NCBI RefSeq assembly: GCF_000588875.1
Contig: NZ_JEMV01000003.1
Location: forward strand, 22,303-86,302
DNA: 64,000 nt
From: Sphingobium sp. Ant17
GTDB lineage: Bacteria; Pseudomonadota; Alphaproteobacteria; Sphingomonadales; Sphingomonadaceae
Reading direction: 5' to 3'
A program made the translations under genes and the position numbers. Below are positions 1 to 8,420 of the stretch, piece after piece; position 1 is the stretch's first letter; each line of letters begins with the position of its first letter. The notes below the pieces were generated by a model. The model searched no databases. It saw nothing but the letters and a program-made list of their open reading frames with translations, and was not told the DNA's origin.

Positions 1-152
1 CCCGCCCTGCCGGGCGCTTCCTGTTCGGCCGCCTGATCGGGCGGGAGGGCGACCGGCTGCAACTGCTGCCATTGGGATCAGGCGCGCGGCAATTGGTGTT
101 GACCGATCCGCCATGGGCCGCAGTCGCGGTGCAACTCGTCCGGCGGCTCTAG
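1..152 (+). CDS. C-terminal fragment of an unidentified protein (cut by window edge)
   Basis: A reading frame is open from the left edge and stops at TAG 150-152, giving about 49 residues ending in LVRRL. The fragment has no stop and shows the codon bias of its neighbours, so it is probably the end of a real gene whose start lies outside the window. It is too short and featureless to assign to a family. The next gene starts 60 bases downstream on the same strand. Confidence 0.4.
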   Translation, partial: RPAGRFLFGRLIGREGDRLQLLPLGSGARQLVLTDPPWAAVAVQLVRRL

Positions 153-211
153 CCAAAGGCAAACGCGCCTCTTAACCCGATGGCAAAGGCTGATCCGCGA
201 AAGACAAGACC

Positions 212-1384
212 ATGACGCTTAACGTCCTTACGCTATCGACTCTCTTTCCCGATATCAGCCGCCCCAATTTCGGTGTGTTCGTGGAACGGCAGGCGCGCGA
301 ACTGGCCAGCCGCGCGGAGGCCAATGTCACGGTGGTGGCGCCGGTCGGCCTGCCGCCATGGCCGCTCTCGCTCAGTGCCCGTTACGCCCCGCTGCGCGCG
401 CTGCCGCGCAAGGAACGCTGGCGCGAACTGACCGTCTATCGCCCGACCTTTCCGATCATCCCCAAATTCGGGGGACGCACCAACGTCATCACCATGACGC
501 GCGCGATCCTGCCGCTGGTTCGCCGCCTGCATGCGCAAACCCCGTTCGATGTGATCGATGCCAGCTTCTTCTTCCCCGATGGCCCGGTGGCGCAGCGGCT
601 GTCCAAGGCGCTCGGCATTCCCTATTCGATCAAGGCGCGCGGTGCCGACATCCATTATTGGGGGACGCAGCGCAGCACGCGCAAGATGGTGCGCGAGGCG
701 GGCGACCATGCCGCCGGCCTGCTCGCCGTATCCGACGCAATGCGCCGGTCGATGGCGCGGATGGGTATGGATGCGGACAAGATCCAGGTCCATTATACCG
801 GGGTCGATCTCGACACATTCGAGCTGTCCGATCGCGCGGCGGCGAAAGAAGCGCTGGATTTCAGCGGGCCGGTGGTGCTGTGCGTCGGTGCGTTGATCCC
901 GCGCAAGGGGCAGGAACTGCTCGTCCGGGCGCTGCCTGCGCTGCCCGACGTCACGCTGCTGCTCGCGGGTCAGGGCCAATATCGGCGGACGCTCGAAAAC
1001 CTGGCGTTGGAATTGGGCGTCGAACGCCGCGTCGGTTTCCTGGGCTCCGTGCCGCATCACAAACTGCCGCGGATCTTCGCGGCTGCTGACGTGATGGCAC
1101 TCCCCTCCGCTTCCGAAGGCCTCGCCAACGCCTGGGTCGAGGCGCTTGCCTGCGGCACGCCGATCATCATCAGCGATGTGGGCGGCGCACGCGAATTGCT
1201 CGACCGGCCCGAAGCCGGGCAGATCGTCGATCGCGATCCGCAAGCCATAGCGGGGGCCATCCGCGCCATCCTCGATGATCCGCCTTCGCCCGAAAAGGTA
1301 CGCGAAGCCGCGCTGCGCTTCACCTGGGCGGCCAATGGCGACGCGCTGCTGGCGCATCTTCAGGGGATCGCCGCCTCCGCCTGA
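212..1384 (+). CDS. Glycosyltransferase family 4 (GT-B fold)
   Basis: This 390-residue protein has the two-lobed layout of family 4 retaining glycosyltransferases. The N-terminal acceptor lobe begins NVLTLSTLFPD, and the donor lobe contains VLCVGALIPRKGQELL. An E-x7-E signature lies near residues 300-308 (SEGLANAWVEALACGTP), which in this family contacts the nucleotide-sugar donor. No membrane segment is seen, so it is likely cytoplasmic or peripheral. The sugar and acceptor cannot be read from sequence. Lipid genes a few kilobases away make a glycolipid or polysaccharide role possible, but that is inference. Its last 25 bases overlap the end of the convergent molybdopterin gene. Confidence 0.85.
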   Translation: MTLNVLTLSTLFPDISRPNFGVFVERQARELASRAEANVTVVAPVGLPPWPLSLSARYAPLRALPRKERWRELTVYRPTFPIIPKFGGRTNVITMTRAILPLVRRLHAQTPFDVIDASFFFPDGPVAQRLSKALGIPYSIKARGADIHYWGTQRSTRKMVREAGDHAAGLLAVSDAMRRSMARMGMDADKIQVHYTGVDLDTFELSDRAAAKEALDFSGPVVLCVGALIPRKGQELLVRALPALPDVTLLLAGQGQYRRTLENLALELGVERRVGFLGSVPHHKLPRIFAAADVMALPSASEGLANAWVEALACGTPIIISDVGGARELLDRPEAGQIVDRDPQAIAGAIRAILDDPPSPEKVREAALRFTWAANGDALLAHLQGIAASA

Positions 1385-3009
1385 CCCGCGATCGGCAACA
1401 GCCGCGCCCGGCCATCGGACGTGGCGAAGCGCCCGCCATCGAACGGCACCTCGCCCCAGCGCCATGGCGTCAGTTCGGCATAGGCCGGGTTGGAAATCGG
1501 CGCATGGCGGCGCAGGTTGAGCAGCCGCCTGCAATCATTGCGATAGGCGGTCAGCCGCCCATGTTCACGGTAGATATCGGCGGGCTGTTCATAATGGAAG
1601 GCATCGCCCCAGCCCATCGCCTGCGCCACGCGCGTGAGCATCCACCAGTCGGGCCGCGCCTCTCCGGGCAGGTCGAACACGCGCCGCTGGCGGCTGACCA
1701 GTCGATCGAGCCCCGTCACCGTGCCGTCCTTTTCGATCCAGGCGGCCGAGGGCAGCAATATGGTCCAGTCCTCCTCGGCTTCCTCGACGCGGTCCGTCGA
1801 TCGGATCGACAGCGGCACCACCGCCCGCGCCGCGCGCAGCCAGTCGGCTGCCCCATCATCCGCGCCGATACTCCATAGCGCCCGCACATGCCCGTCGCGC
1901 ATGGCATCAAGCAGCGCGTCGTCCTCCAGCCCCGGTCGTTCGGCCAATTGCCGCGCGCCCCAGAAACGCGCGACACTGGCCCGCATTGGTTCGGCGAAAT
2001 CGCCATGCGCAGCCAGTTCATCGACGTGGCAACTCACTTCGCGCGCGCCCATGCCATTTGACCCCGAAGGTAGGGCAAAGGGGCTGGCACCCGGTCGCCC
2101 GATCCGCCCCGTGAGCAGATGCACGTTGATCGCGGCCGCCGCAACATCTGCGCCCGCGGTCTCCCCGAACATAGTCACCAGTCGATCGACCGGTCCCATC
2201 GCGTCATAGAAGTCCCGCACCTCACCCGGCTCGATTCCACAGGCCCGCGCCACCGACCATAGATCATGGCCTGGTGCCAACCGCTCCCGAAACCGATCCG
2301 GCAGGGTTACATGCGCCGCGACGAAATCTGTGTCGATCAGCCCACTGTCGATGATATGCAGCAACCACCCCGCCAGCAATCGCGCCACGCTCCCCCCGCG
2401 CACTGGCAGTTGCAAATCGGCCTCGATCCCCTCGTCCGCGCCCAGCATCACCAACCGCGTGCCCCGCGTCGCACGGGCATCGCGCACCCGTTCCAGCAAC
2501 AGCGGATGTCCCAGCAAGGACGCCGGATCGACGATCAGGATTATGTCAGCGCGGTCGATATCCTCCAGCGCGGCGGGCATGACATCTTCGCCATAGGCAG
2601 CGCGCTGCACTCCGCCGATAGCACCGCGCCACGGCGCATGGATATGGGCTGATCCGAGGAAGCCCTTCATCAGCTTGTTGGCGACATAATAATCCTCGGT
2701 CAGCAAGCCACCGCCGACATGCAGTGCGACGCTGCCTGGTCCATGACGCGCCTGCACAGCGGCCAGACGTCGCGCAACCTGCGCTATGGCCTTGTCCCAG
2801 CTCGCCTGTCTGCCTTCGATCAGTGGGTGCAGCAGCCGTCCGTCCAGCTCTGCCATCGCCGTCAATGCATCTGCGCCTTCACACAGCCGCCCGGCATTGG
2901 CAGGATGGGCCTTGTCGCCCTCAATCCGCAGGTCGCGCTGCGCCCCGGTCATTGCTCGCACACCGCATCCCATGCTGCACTGGCCGCACAGGCTTCTAAC
3001 GATCGCCAT
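1360..3009 (-). CDS. Truncated NasA-like molybdopterin oxidoreductase, probable non-canonical paralogue
   Basis: The 549-residue product aligns along its length with the N-terminal and central parts of assimilatory nitrate reductase NasA. It has [4Fe-4S] cysteines C8, C11, C15 and C43, then LLTEDYYVANKLMKGF, HLLTGRIGRPG and a late EKDGTVT motif. Two things are odd. The segment where NasA and Nap carry the Mo-ligating cysteine (usually NSRLCM or NARHCM) reads HIHAPWRGAIGG, with no cysteine. The protein also stops just after SDGRARLLP, where NasA continues into the molybdopterin-dinucleotide binding domain, so about 300 residues are missing. No continuation is visible in another frame, because the convergent glycosyltransferase begins there. 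Enzymatic nitrate reduction is therefore doubtful. Confidence 0.75.
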   Translation of the reverse strand: MAIVRSLCGQCSMGCGVRAMTGAQRDLRIEGDKAHPANAGRLCEGADALTAMAELDGRLLHPLIEGRQASWDKAIAQVARRLAAVQARHGPGSVALHVGGGLLTEDYYVANKLMKGFLGSAHIHAPWRGAIGGVQRAAYGEDVMPAALEDIDRADIILIVDPASLLGHPLLLERVRDARATRGTRLVMLGADEGIEADLQLPVRGGSVARLLAGWLLHIIDSGLIDTDFVAAHVTLPDRFRERLAPGHDLWSVARACGIEPGEVRDFYDAMGPVDRLVTMFGETAGADVAAAAINVHLLTGRIGRPGASPFALPSGSNGMGAREVSCHVDELAAHGDFAEPMRASVARFWGARQLAERPGLEDDALLDAMRDGHVRALWSIGADDGAADWLRAARAVVPLSIRSTDRVEEAEEDWTILLPSAAWIEKDGTVTGLDRLVSRQRRVFDLPGEARPDWWMLTRVAQAMGWGDAFHYEQPADIYREHGRLTAYRNDCRRLLNLRRHAPISNPAYAELTPWRWGEVPFDGGRFATSDGRARLLPIAGQAEAAIP

Positions 3010-3091
3010 ATTAGCGTGGATTTCGGTTGCGAACGCTCATGCGCGGCCTCCTAACCGATCGCGCTGCCCGACAAAAGCAGTCCCCATAAAC

Positions 3092-3952
3092 TTAGGCGAT
3101 TGCGCCCACCGTTGCTGGATCATCGACTGCTTGCCCGGTCCAGCTGTCGCCCGCCTGATGATAGGCGACATGGCTTGCGCGCTGGAAGCTCGTGCCGTCC
3201 CAGACGATCACCTGCAATTCGACTTCATTATTGCGGTGGACATGCAGCCAGTTGAAGCTTTGCGGCTCATCATTCCGAAGTCGGGTGGAAGTTGCCGTGC
3301 CAGCCTGGATCACCAGCGCGCCGCCTGACTGCTCCACCATCTTTGCCGCCGATTCGGCATAGGTCTGGTGGAAATGGCCCGCGAGCGCGATATGTACACC
3401 CGCCTCGCACGCCGCCTGGATTGCATCCTCATGCTGGCCCACCGCCTCGCTCAGTTCGCCACCCCGGCCGATAGGCATGGCAAATAGGGGGTGATGTGTG
3501 ACCAGAATGCGGGTCTTGTCTGGCGCTACCGACGCGAATTGCTGGCGCAGCATTTCCATCTGGCCGTGATTGATCCGACCGTCCTTGATCGTGAGCGACC
3601 GCGCCGTGTTGATGCCCAGAATGGCGACCTCCGCATCTTCATAAAAGGGACAAAGATCGTGGCTGATATAGCGTTTGTAGCGATCGAGCGGTGCTATGAA
3701 TCGCCGCACCACATCATAAAGCGGCACGTCATGATTGCCGGGCACCACCAGCAATTTGAGCCCCGCCGCGCGCAAACGGTTGAGCCAAGCCGACGCCGCG
3801 CGGAACTGCTGAACCCGCGCGCGCTGGGTAAAATCCCCGCTGATGATGACGAGGTCGGGCCGTCGTTCCTCCAGCCAGGCGGTGGCGGCGTCGACGATCC
3901 TGGGATCGTTCGCGCCAAAGTGAATGTCGGAGAGATGTGCGATGCGGGCCAT
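3092..3952 (-). CDS. Calcineurin-like metallophosphoesterase
   Basis: The 286-residue protein starts MARIAHLSDIHFG. It carries the ordered metal-binding motifs of the calcineurin-like superfamily: D-x-H (D9, H11), GDFTQ, GNHD, THHP and GHFHQ. These bind a dinuclear metal centre that hydrolyses phosphate mono- or diesters. There is no signal peptide or membrane helix. The ATG at 3950-3952 is chosen because it places the first motif at the usual N-terminal position; upstream in-frame sequence is not family-like. It diverges from the lipid kinase 70 bases away. The substrate is unknown; cyclic-nucleotide or lipid-phosphate phosphodiesterases are both possible. Confidence 0.85.
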   Translation of the reverse strand: MARIAHLSDIHFGANDPRIVDAATAWLEERRPDLVIISGDFTQRARVQQFRAASAWLNRLRAAGLKLLVVPGNHDVPLYDVVRRFIAPLDRYKRYISHDLCPFYEDAEVAILGINTARSLTIKDGRINHGQMEMLRQQFASVAPDKTRILVTHHPLFAMPIGRGGELSEAVGQHEDAIQAACEAGVHIALAGHFHQTYAESAAKMVEQSGGALVIQAGTATSTRLRNDEPQSFNWLHVHRNNEVELQVIVWDGTSFQRASHVAYHQAGDSWTGQAVDDPATVGAIA

Positions 3953-4022
3953 TAAAGGGTAACGAAGTGCAAGCAGATGGTTTCCACCGGACCCAAATAC
4001 CCTCTTACCGTGTTGTTGTGCC

Positions 4023-4943
4023 ATGGAAATGACAGCGCCCGCCCGCCCCCTTCTGCGCCCCCTCCCTCGCGAGGCGGCGCTGGTCGTCAATGCGCATAGC
4101 CGCAGGGGCCAAGACCTTTTCGCAGAAGCGAAGCAAAAGCTGGAAGACGCAGGCGTTCGATTGGTCGCCGCCCACGCGGTCGAGGATCCGACCCAGATGG
4201 ATGCCACGGTCCGCCAAGCCGTTGCCGACGGCGCGCCGATGGTGATCGTAGGTGGTGGCGATGGGTCGATGTCAGGCACAGTCGACGAATTGGTGGGCAA
4301 GGATTGCGTCTTTGCCGTGCTGCCGCTCGGCACCGCGAATAGCTTTGCCCGCACGTTAGGCCTGCCGCTCGATCTGGACGGCGCAGTGCAAGTGATTGCC
4401 CATGGCCGCCGACGACGGGTCGATCTGGGCATGATCGACCGGGATTATTTCGTCAATGCGGCGTCGCTGGGTCTGTCGCCCATGATTGGCAAGACGGTTC
4501 CGCATAAACTCAAACGCTATCTTGGCCGCATCGGCTATCTGATCTGGGCCATCAAATGCTCGGTCGGCTTCCGCGCCTTTCGCCTGGTCATCGACGATGG
4601 GAAGAAGGAGCATCGGCTCTGGTCCACCGAAGTGCGCATTCTTAATGGCCCCTTTCATGGCGGCGTCGAACTGTCCGATCATGCCGATGTCGATACCGGC
4701 GAGATCGTGATCCAGGCGGTCGTCGGCCGCAGCCATGCCCGGCTCGCCTGGGACTGGTATGCCAAATTCTTCAAACTGCGCGATCGCGATTCGCACACGC
4801 AGGAATATCACGGCAAATCGTTCAAGATCACGACCCGTCCTAGCCAGCGTATATCGATCGATGGTGAAGTGCTGGCCCGCACGCCCTTCACGGCCCGCGT
4901 CGCGGCGGGCGCGATCGAGGTCGCGGTGCCGGCCGAGGATTGA
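4023..4943 (+). CDS. Diacylglycerol kinase-family lipid kinase
   Basis: The 306-residue protein has a DAGK catalytic domain: VVNAHSRRG at the N-terminus, the nucleotide-binding GGGDG at residues 77-81, and LPLGTANSFAR around 100-110. The C-terminal half is the beta-rich lid that ends SIDGEVL. The family phosphorylates the hydroxyl of a lipid acceptor (diacylglycerol, sphingosine or ceramide) using ATP at the membrane face. It ends flush against the convergent GNAT acyltransferase, with no intervening base. Because that neighbour belongs to the family containing bacterial ceramide synthase, a ceramide or long-chain-base kinase role is an attractive inference. The sequence alone cannot separate it from an ordinary DgkB/YegS/BmrU-type enzyme. 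Confidence 0.8.
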   Translation: MEMTAPARPLLRPLPREAALVVNAHSRRGQDLFAEAKQKLEDAGVRLVAAHAVEDPTQMDATVRQAVADGAPMVIVGGGDGSMSGTVDELVGKDCVFAVLPLGTANSFARTLGLPLDLDGAVQVIAHGRRRRVDLGMIDRDYFVNAASLGLSPMIGKTVPHKLKRYLGRIGYLIWAIKCSVGFRAFRLVIDDGKKEHRLWSTEVRILNGPFHGGVELSDHADVDTGEIVIQAVVGRSHARLAWDWYAKFFKLRDRDSHTQEYHGKSFKITTRPSQRISIDGEVLARTPFTARVAAGAIEVAVPAED

Positions 4944-6101
4944 TCAGAGCGGTTTTTCGTAAATCTGATAGACTTTGTTGACCGTGCTGTTGATCGCCTC
5001 CGCAATCGCGTTCATCCCCTGATTATCGTCCAGCACCCAGCCGATCTCGCCCCGCGTCGATCCATAATGCGCCACGGCGTCCAGCCGGATATGTTCGATC
5101 ATCATGAAAGCCAATTGGCTGGCAATGCGTGAGGCCTGCAACCGCTGCACCACGCCCATCAGCGGCACGCGCATGGTGCGGACCTTGGGCTTGCGCAGCC
5201 ACCACAGCAGTCGCGCCCAGCCAAAGGGAAGGAGTGATCCGTTGAGCGGCCCCAGCGCTTCGTTGAGGTCTGGTAGTGTGATCATGAAAGCCACCGGCTC
5301 GCCATCCAGTTCAGCGATCATGATCAGATCTTCGAACACGATGGGCTTCAGCTTCTTGCCAATATGGGCGATCTCCGCATCGGTGATCGGCACGAACCCC
5401 CAATTCTTGCCCCAAGCCTCGTTCAAGATGCCAAGGATGATCGCGGCTTCGGCGTCGAATTTCGATTTATCGACCTTGCGGATACTGATGCGCGGATTTT
5501 TATGCCCCGATGCGACAATCCGCTGGATGAGCGGCGGGAATTGATGGGTGATATCCAGTTCATAGCACAGCAGCTGCTTGGCCGGGACATATCCTGTGCT
5601 TTCGATCATCGCCTGATAGGCCCGGCTGTTATGCCCCATCATGACCGTTGGGGGATGATCATGCCCCTGGATCAGCAGCCCCGGCTCCTCCCATATGGAC
5701 AGCGAAATCGGCCCCAGCACGCGGGTCATGCCCTTGCCGCGTAACCAGTCTTCCGCCGCCGCGATCAGCGCCGCGCCGACGTCGGTATCAGTCGCTTCGA
5801 ACAGGCCGAAATTGCCGGTTCCCGGCCCCATGCCTTGCTCGGCCGGTTGGGCCAGCGCCAGACGATCGAAATGCGCCGAAATGCGGCCGACCACGCTGTT
5901 GCCGCGGCGCGCCAGGAAATATTGCGCCTCGGCATGGTCGAAAAAGGGATTCTCGCCCGGCGTCAGCAACGCTTTCACTTCCGCCTTGAGCGGGGGCACC
6001 CAATGGGGATCGTCGGCATAGAGGGACCAAGGCAGGTCGATAAAAGCCTTGAGATCGGCCTTGCCGGAGACAGGAGTGATGACCAGATCGGATTGCGCCA
6101 C
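4944..6101 (-). CDS. GNAT-fold N-acyltransferase, candidate bacterial ceramide synthase-like
   Basis: About 385 residues from a GTG at 6099-6101 preceded by AAGGCGG. The open frame continues upstream to 6245, but that part is unlike the family. The N-terminal region has IDLPWSLYADDPHWVPPL and NPFFDHAEAQYFLARR, followed by the GNAT core RRGNSVVGRISAH. A second half holds NEAWGKNWGFVPIT and a late SQLAFMMIEHI. From memory, this signature belongs to the large GNAT-related family that includes Caulobacter bCerS, which acylates the amino group of 3-oxo-sphinganine-type bases. The family is broad, so ceramide synthase activity is inference. It is divergent from the desaturase and convergent with the DAGK-type kinase. 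Confidence 0.65.
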   Translation of the reverse strand: MAQSDLVITPVSGKADLKAFIDLPWSLYADDPHWVPPLKAEVKALLTPGENPFFDHAEAQYFLARRGNSVVGRISAHFDRLALAQPAEQGMGPGTGNFGLFEATDTDVGAALIAAAEDWLRGKGMTRVLGPISLSIWEEPGLLIQGHDHPPTVMMGHNSRAYQAMIESTGYVPAKQLLCYELDITHQFPPLIQRIVASGHKNPRISIRKVDKSKFDAEAAIILGILNEAWGKNWGFVPITDAEIAHIGKKLKPIVFEDLIMIAELDGEPVAFMITLPDLNEALGPLNGSLLPFGWARLLWWLRKPKVRTMRVPLMGVVQRLQASRIASQLAFMMIEHIRLDAVAHYGSTRGEIGWVLDDNQGMNAIAEAINSTVNKVYQIYEKPL

Positions 6102-6247
6102 GGTTGCCGCCTTGATGATGAGAATGGGACGCAGTTCGCCCCTTGTTTGCGCAATGTCAATCACGGGCGCGGGATGGCGGCGTATCAGAACGGCGATGTC
6201 ATGGTGCTGCCACGATATCAGCGCATTTGGAGTGTAGGACGGCAAGT

Positions 6248-7315
6248 ATGACAGTGCATGATCCCATATTGGCCGCCGCTCAGCGCGCGCGGGCAGCCAT
6301 TCCCGACGATACCGCCATGTTGCGGGCTGCAGCGGAACTGACGCGCGACTATTCGGTCGCCAATCCGCGCATTTACTGGCCCGATATGCTGGGTTCGGCG
6401 GTGATCGGCTGGGTCGCTATGGTGGGCGCAATCGTGACGGAGAATGTGGCGATTGCCGTCGCCTGTGGCGTTGTCGCGATGCTGGCGCTTTATCGAGCGG
6501 CCAGCTTCATTCATGAGCTTACCCATATCCGCAAGGGCGCGCTGCCGGGCTTTCGCTTCGGTTGGAACCTGATCGTCGGCATTCCGCTGATGATCCCGTC
6601 CTTCCTCTATGAAGGCGTGCATACCCAGCATCATGCCCGCACCCGGTACGGCACGGCGGAAGACCCCGAATATCTGCCGCTGGCGCTGATGAAACCCTGG
6701 TCGCTGCCGCTGTTCATTCTGGTTGCTTCGCTTGCGCCTGTCGGCCTGATCCTGCGTTTCGGGCTTCTGACGCCGCTCAGCCTCATCCTGCCGCCCTTGC
6801 GTCGCAAGGTCGTGGCGGAACTGTCGGCCCTATCGATCAATCCCGCCTATCGCCGCCGCGCGCCGGAGGGCGCATTTGCGCGCATGTGGGCGTGGCAGGA
6901 GGCGGGTGCCTGCCTGTTCGCGCTGGCGCTGGTGGGTAGCGTGTTCCTCTTCGGCTGGAAGCCGTTGCTCGTCTATATGGCGATCCATTCGGCGATGACC
7001 GTGATCAACCAGTTGCGCACCTTGGTCGCGCATCTGTGGGAGAATGAAGGCGATCCGATGACGGTGACCGCTCAATATCTCGATTCGGTCAACGTGCCGC
7101 CGCCCGGTGCCTTGCCCGAGCTGTGGGCACCCGTGGGCCTGCGCTATCACGCGCTCCACCATCTGTTGCCGAGCGTCCCCTATCATGCGCTGGGTCAGGC
7201 GCATGCCCGGCTGATCGCGACGCTGGACGCAGGGTCGCCCTATCATCGCGGCAATTATCCGGGGATGGTCCCGCTGGTGGGCAAGATCGCCCGCAGCACG
7301 ATGGGCGCGCGTTAG
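6248..7315 (+). CDS. Membrane fatty-acid desaturase/hydroxylase family protein
   Basis: This 355-residue integral membrane protein has the three histidine clusters of the membrane di-iron desaturase family: HELTH at residues 89-93, HTQHH at 125-129 and HALHHLL near 300-306. Hydrophobic segments lie around 47-85, 105-122, 160-190 and 230-260. Such enzymes use O2 and reduced electron carriers to desaturate or hydroxylate acyl chains or sphingoid bases. The divergent gene is a GNAT N-acyltransferase, so the substrate may be a sphingolipid acyl chain or base, but this is inferred from context only. The ATG at 6248 lies just past the divergent intergenic region. A carotenoid or steroid substrate cannot be excluded. 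Confidence 0.8.
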   Translation: MTVHDPILAAAQRARAAIPDDTAMLRAAAELTRDYSVANPRIYWPDMLGSAVIGWVAMVGAIVTENVAIAVACGVVAMLALYRAASFIHELTHIRKGALPGFRFGWNLIVGIPLMIPSFLYEGVHTQHHARTRYGTAEDPEYLPLALMKPWSLPLFILVASLAPVGLILRFGLLTPLSLILPPLRRKVVAELSALSINPAYRRRAPEGAFARMWAWQEAGACLFALALVGSVFLFGWKPLLVYMAIHSAMTVINQLRTLVAHLWENEGDPMTVTAQYLDSVNVPPPGALPELWAPVGLRYHALHHLLPSVPYHALGQAHARLIATLDAGSPYHRGNYPGMVPLVGKIARSTMGAR

Positions 7316-7316
7316 G

Positions 7317-8416
7317 CTATTCCTCGGTCCTGAACAGCACCGTTTCACCGAGCAGCAGGAACAGCAAGAAGGGTGCCCAGGCGGCGAGGAAGGGTGGATA
7401 GCACCCAGGCTGCCCATCGCCAGCGAGAAATTGTCGGCGACGAAATAGGCAAAACCCAGCGCCATCCCGATGACAGCGCGCACGAATAATTGCCCCGACC
7501 GGGCCAGGCCAAAGGCCGCCACCGAGCCGAGAATTGGCATGAGCAGGGCGGAAAGCGGCCCCGACAATTTGTGCCACAGGCTCGCCTCCAGCTCCGCCGT
7601 CGGCCGCCCGGCATCATGCAGGTCGGAAATCGCCGCCTTGAGCTGCGCAAAGGTGAGCGCATTGGGGTCGACCTTGGCCAGGGTGAACTGGTCGGGTCGG
7701 ATGTCCCGGCCAAAGCGCACGGTGCCGACGTTGCGCACCGTGCCACGTGCCACATCAAACTGACGGGCGTCCTCCAGCAACCAACTGCTGCTTGCTGCGT
7801 CATAACGGCCGCGCGGAGCTTCCACGATCGTCGTCAAACTATTGTTTATGCGATTATAGATCCGGACCTGGCGCAGTTGGACCTCTGTACCGCGCCCTGC
7901 CACGATGGCTGCGTTGACAAGATTGTTGCCGTCACGAACCCAGGGATTGCTTTTGACCCCGCTGTCGGGCGGGATCGGTCCGTAATCCACCGCTTCCCAG
8001 GCACTAAGCGATGCAGTCGATCGCGCCACCACCCGTTCGTTGAAGACATAGCTGATCAGCGAGACGCCCAAGGCCGCGGCGATCAACGGCGCCAATATCT
8101 GATGCGCGGACAGCCCCGCCGCCTTCATCGAGATGATTTCGCTATTCTGGTTGAGCGTGGCCAGCATCACCAGCGTACCCAACAACACCGAGAAGGGCAG
8201 AAAGCGCGCGATGATCTGCGGCGTTCGCAGGCCGACATAATGCCACAGTTGCGCATTGCCATTGCCGGGATAGGCCAGCACGTCGCTCGAATTGCCGAGC
8301 AGGTCTAGCGACTGGAGCACCACCACCAGAAGCGCGAGCACGGCAAGGGTCCGTGTCAGGAACAGGCGCGCCATGTACAGGGTGATCGGCGTCGACGGGA
8401 AGAAATTAAATTGCAT
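7317..8416 (-). CDS. lptG: LPS export permease LptG (C-terminal frameshift)
   Basis: The product is one of the two YjgP/YjgQ-family permeases that, with LptB, extract LPS from the inner membrane and feed the LptC-A-D bridge. It has two N-terminal transmembrane helices, a periplasmic beta-jellyroll domain (about residues 110-260) and C-terminal helices. The frame breaks near 7396, inside GAIHP. One frame runs on as nonsense past the desaturase. The next frame continues family-like with PFLAAWAPFLLFLLLGETVLF and stops at 7317-7319. Restoring one base (CCCTTCC to CCCTTTCC) repairs it. It lies four bases downstream of lptF. Since LptG is normally essential, a sequencing error is likelier than loss. 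Confidence 0.88.
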
Positions 8417-8420
8417 GGCC

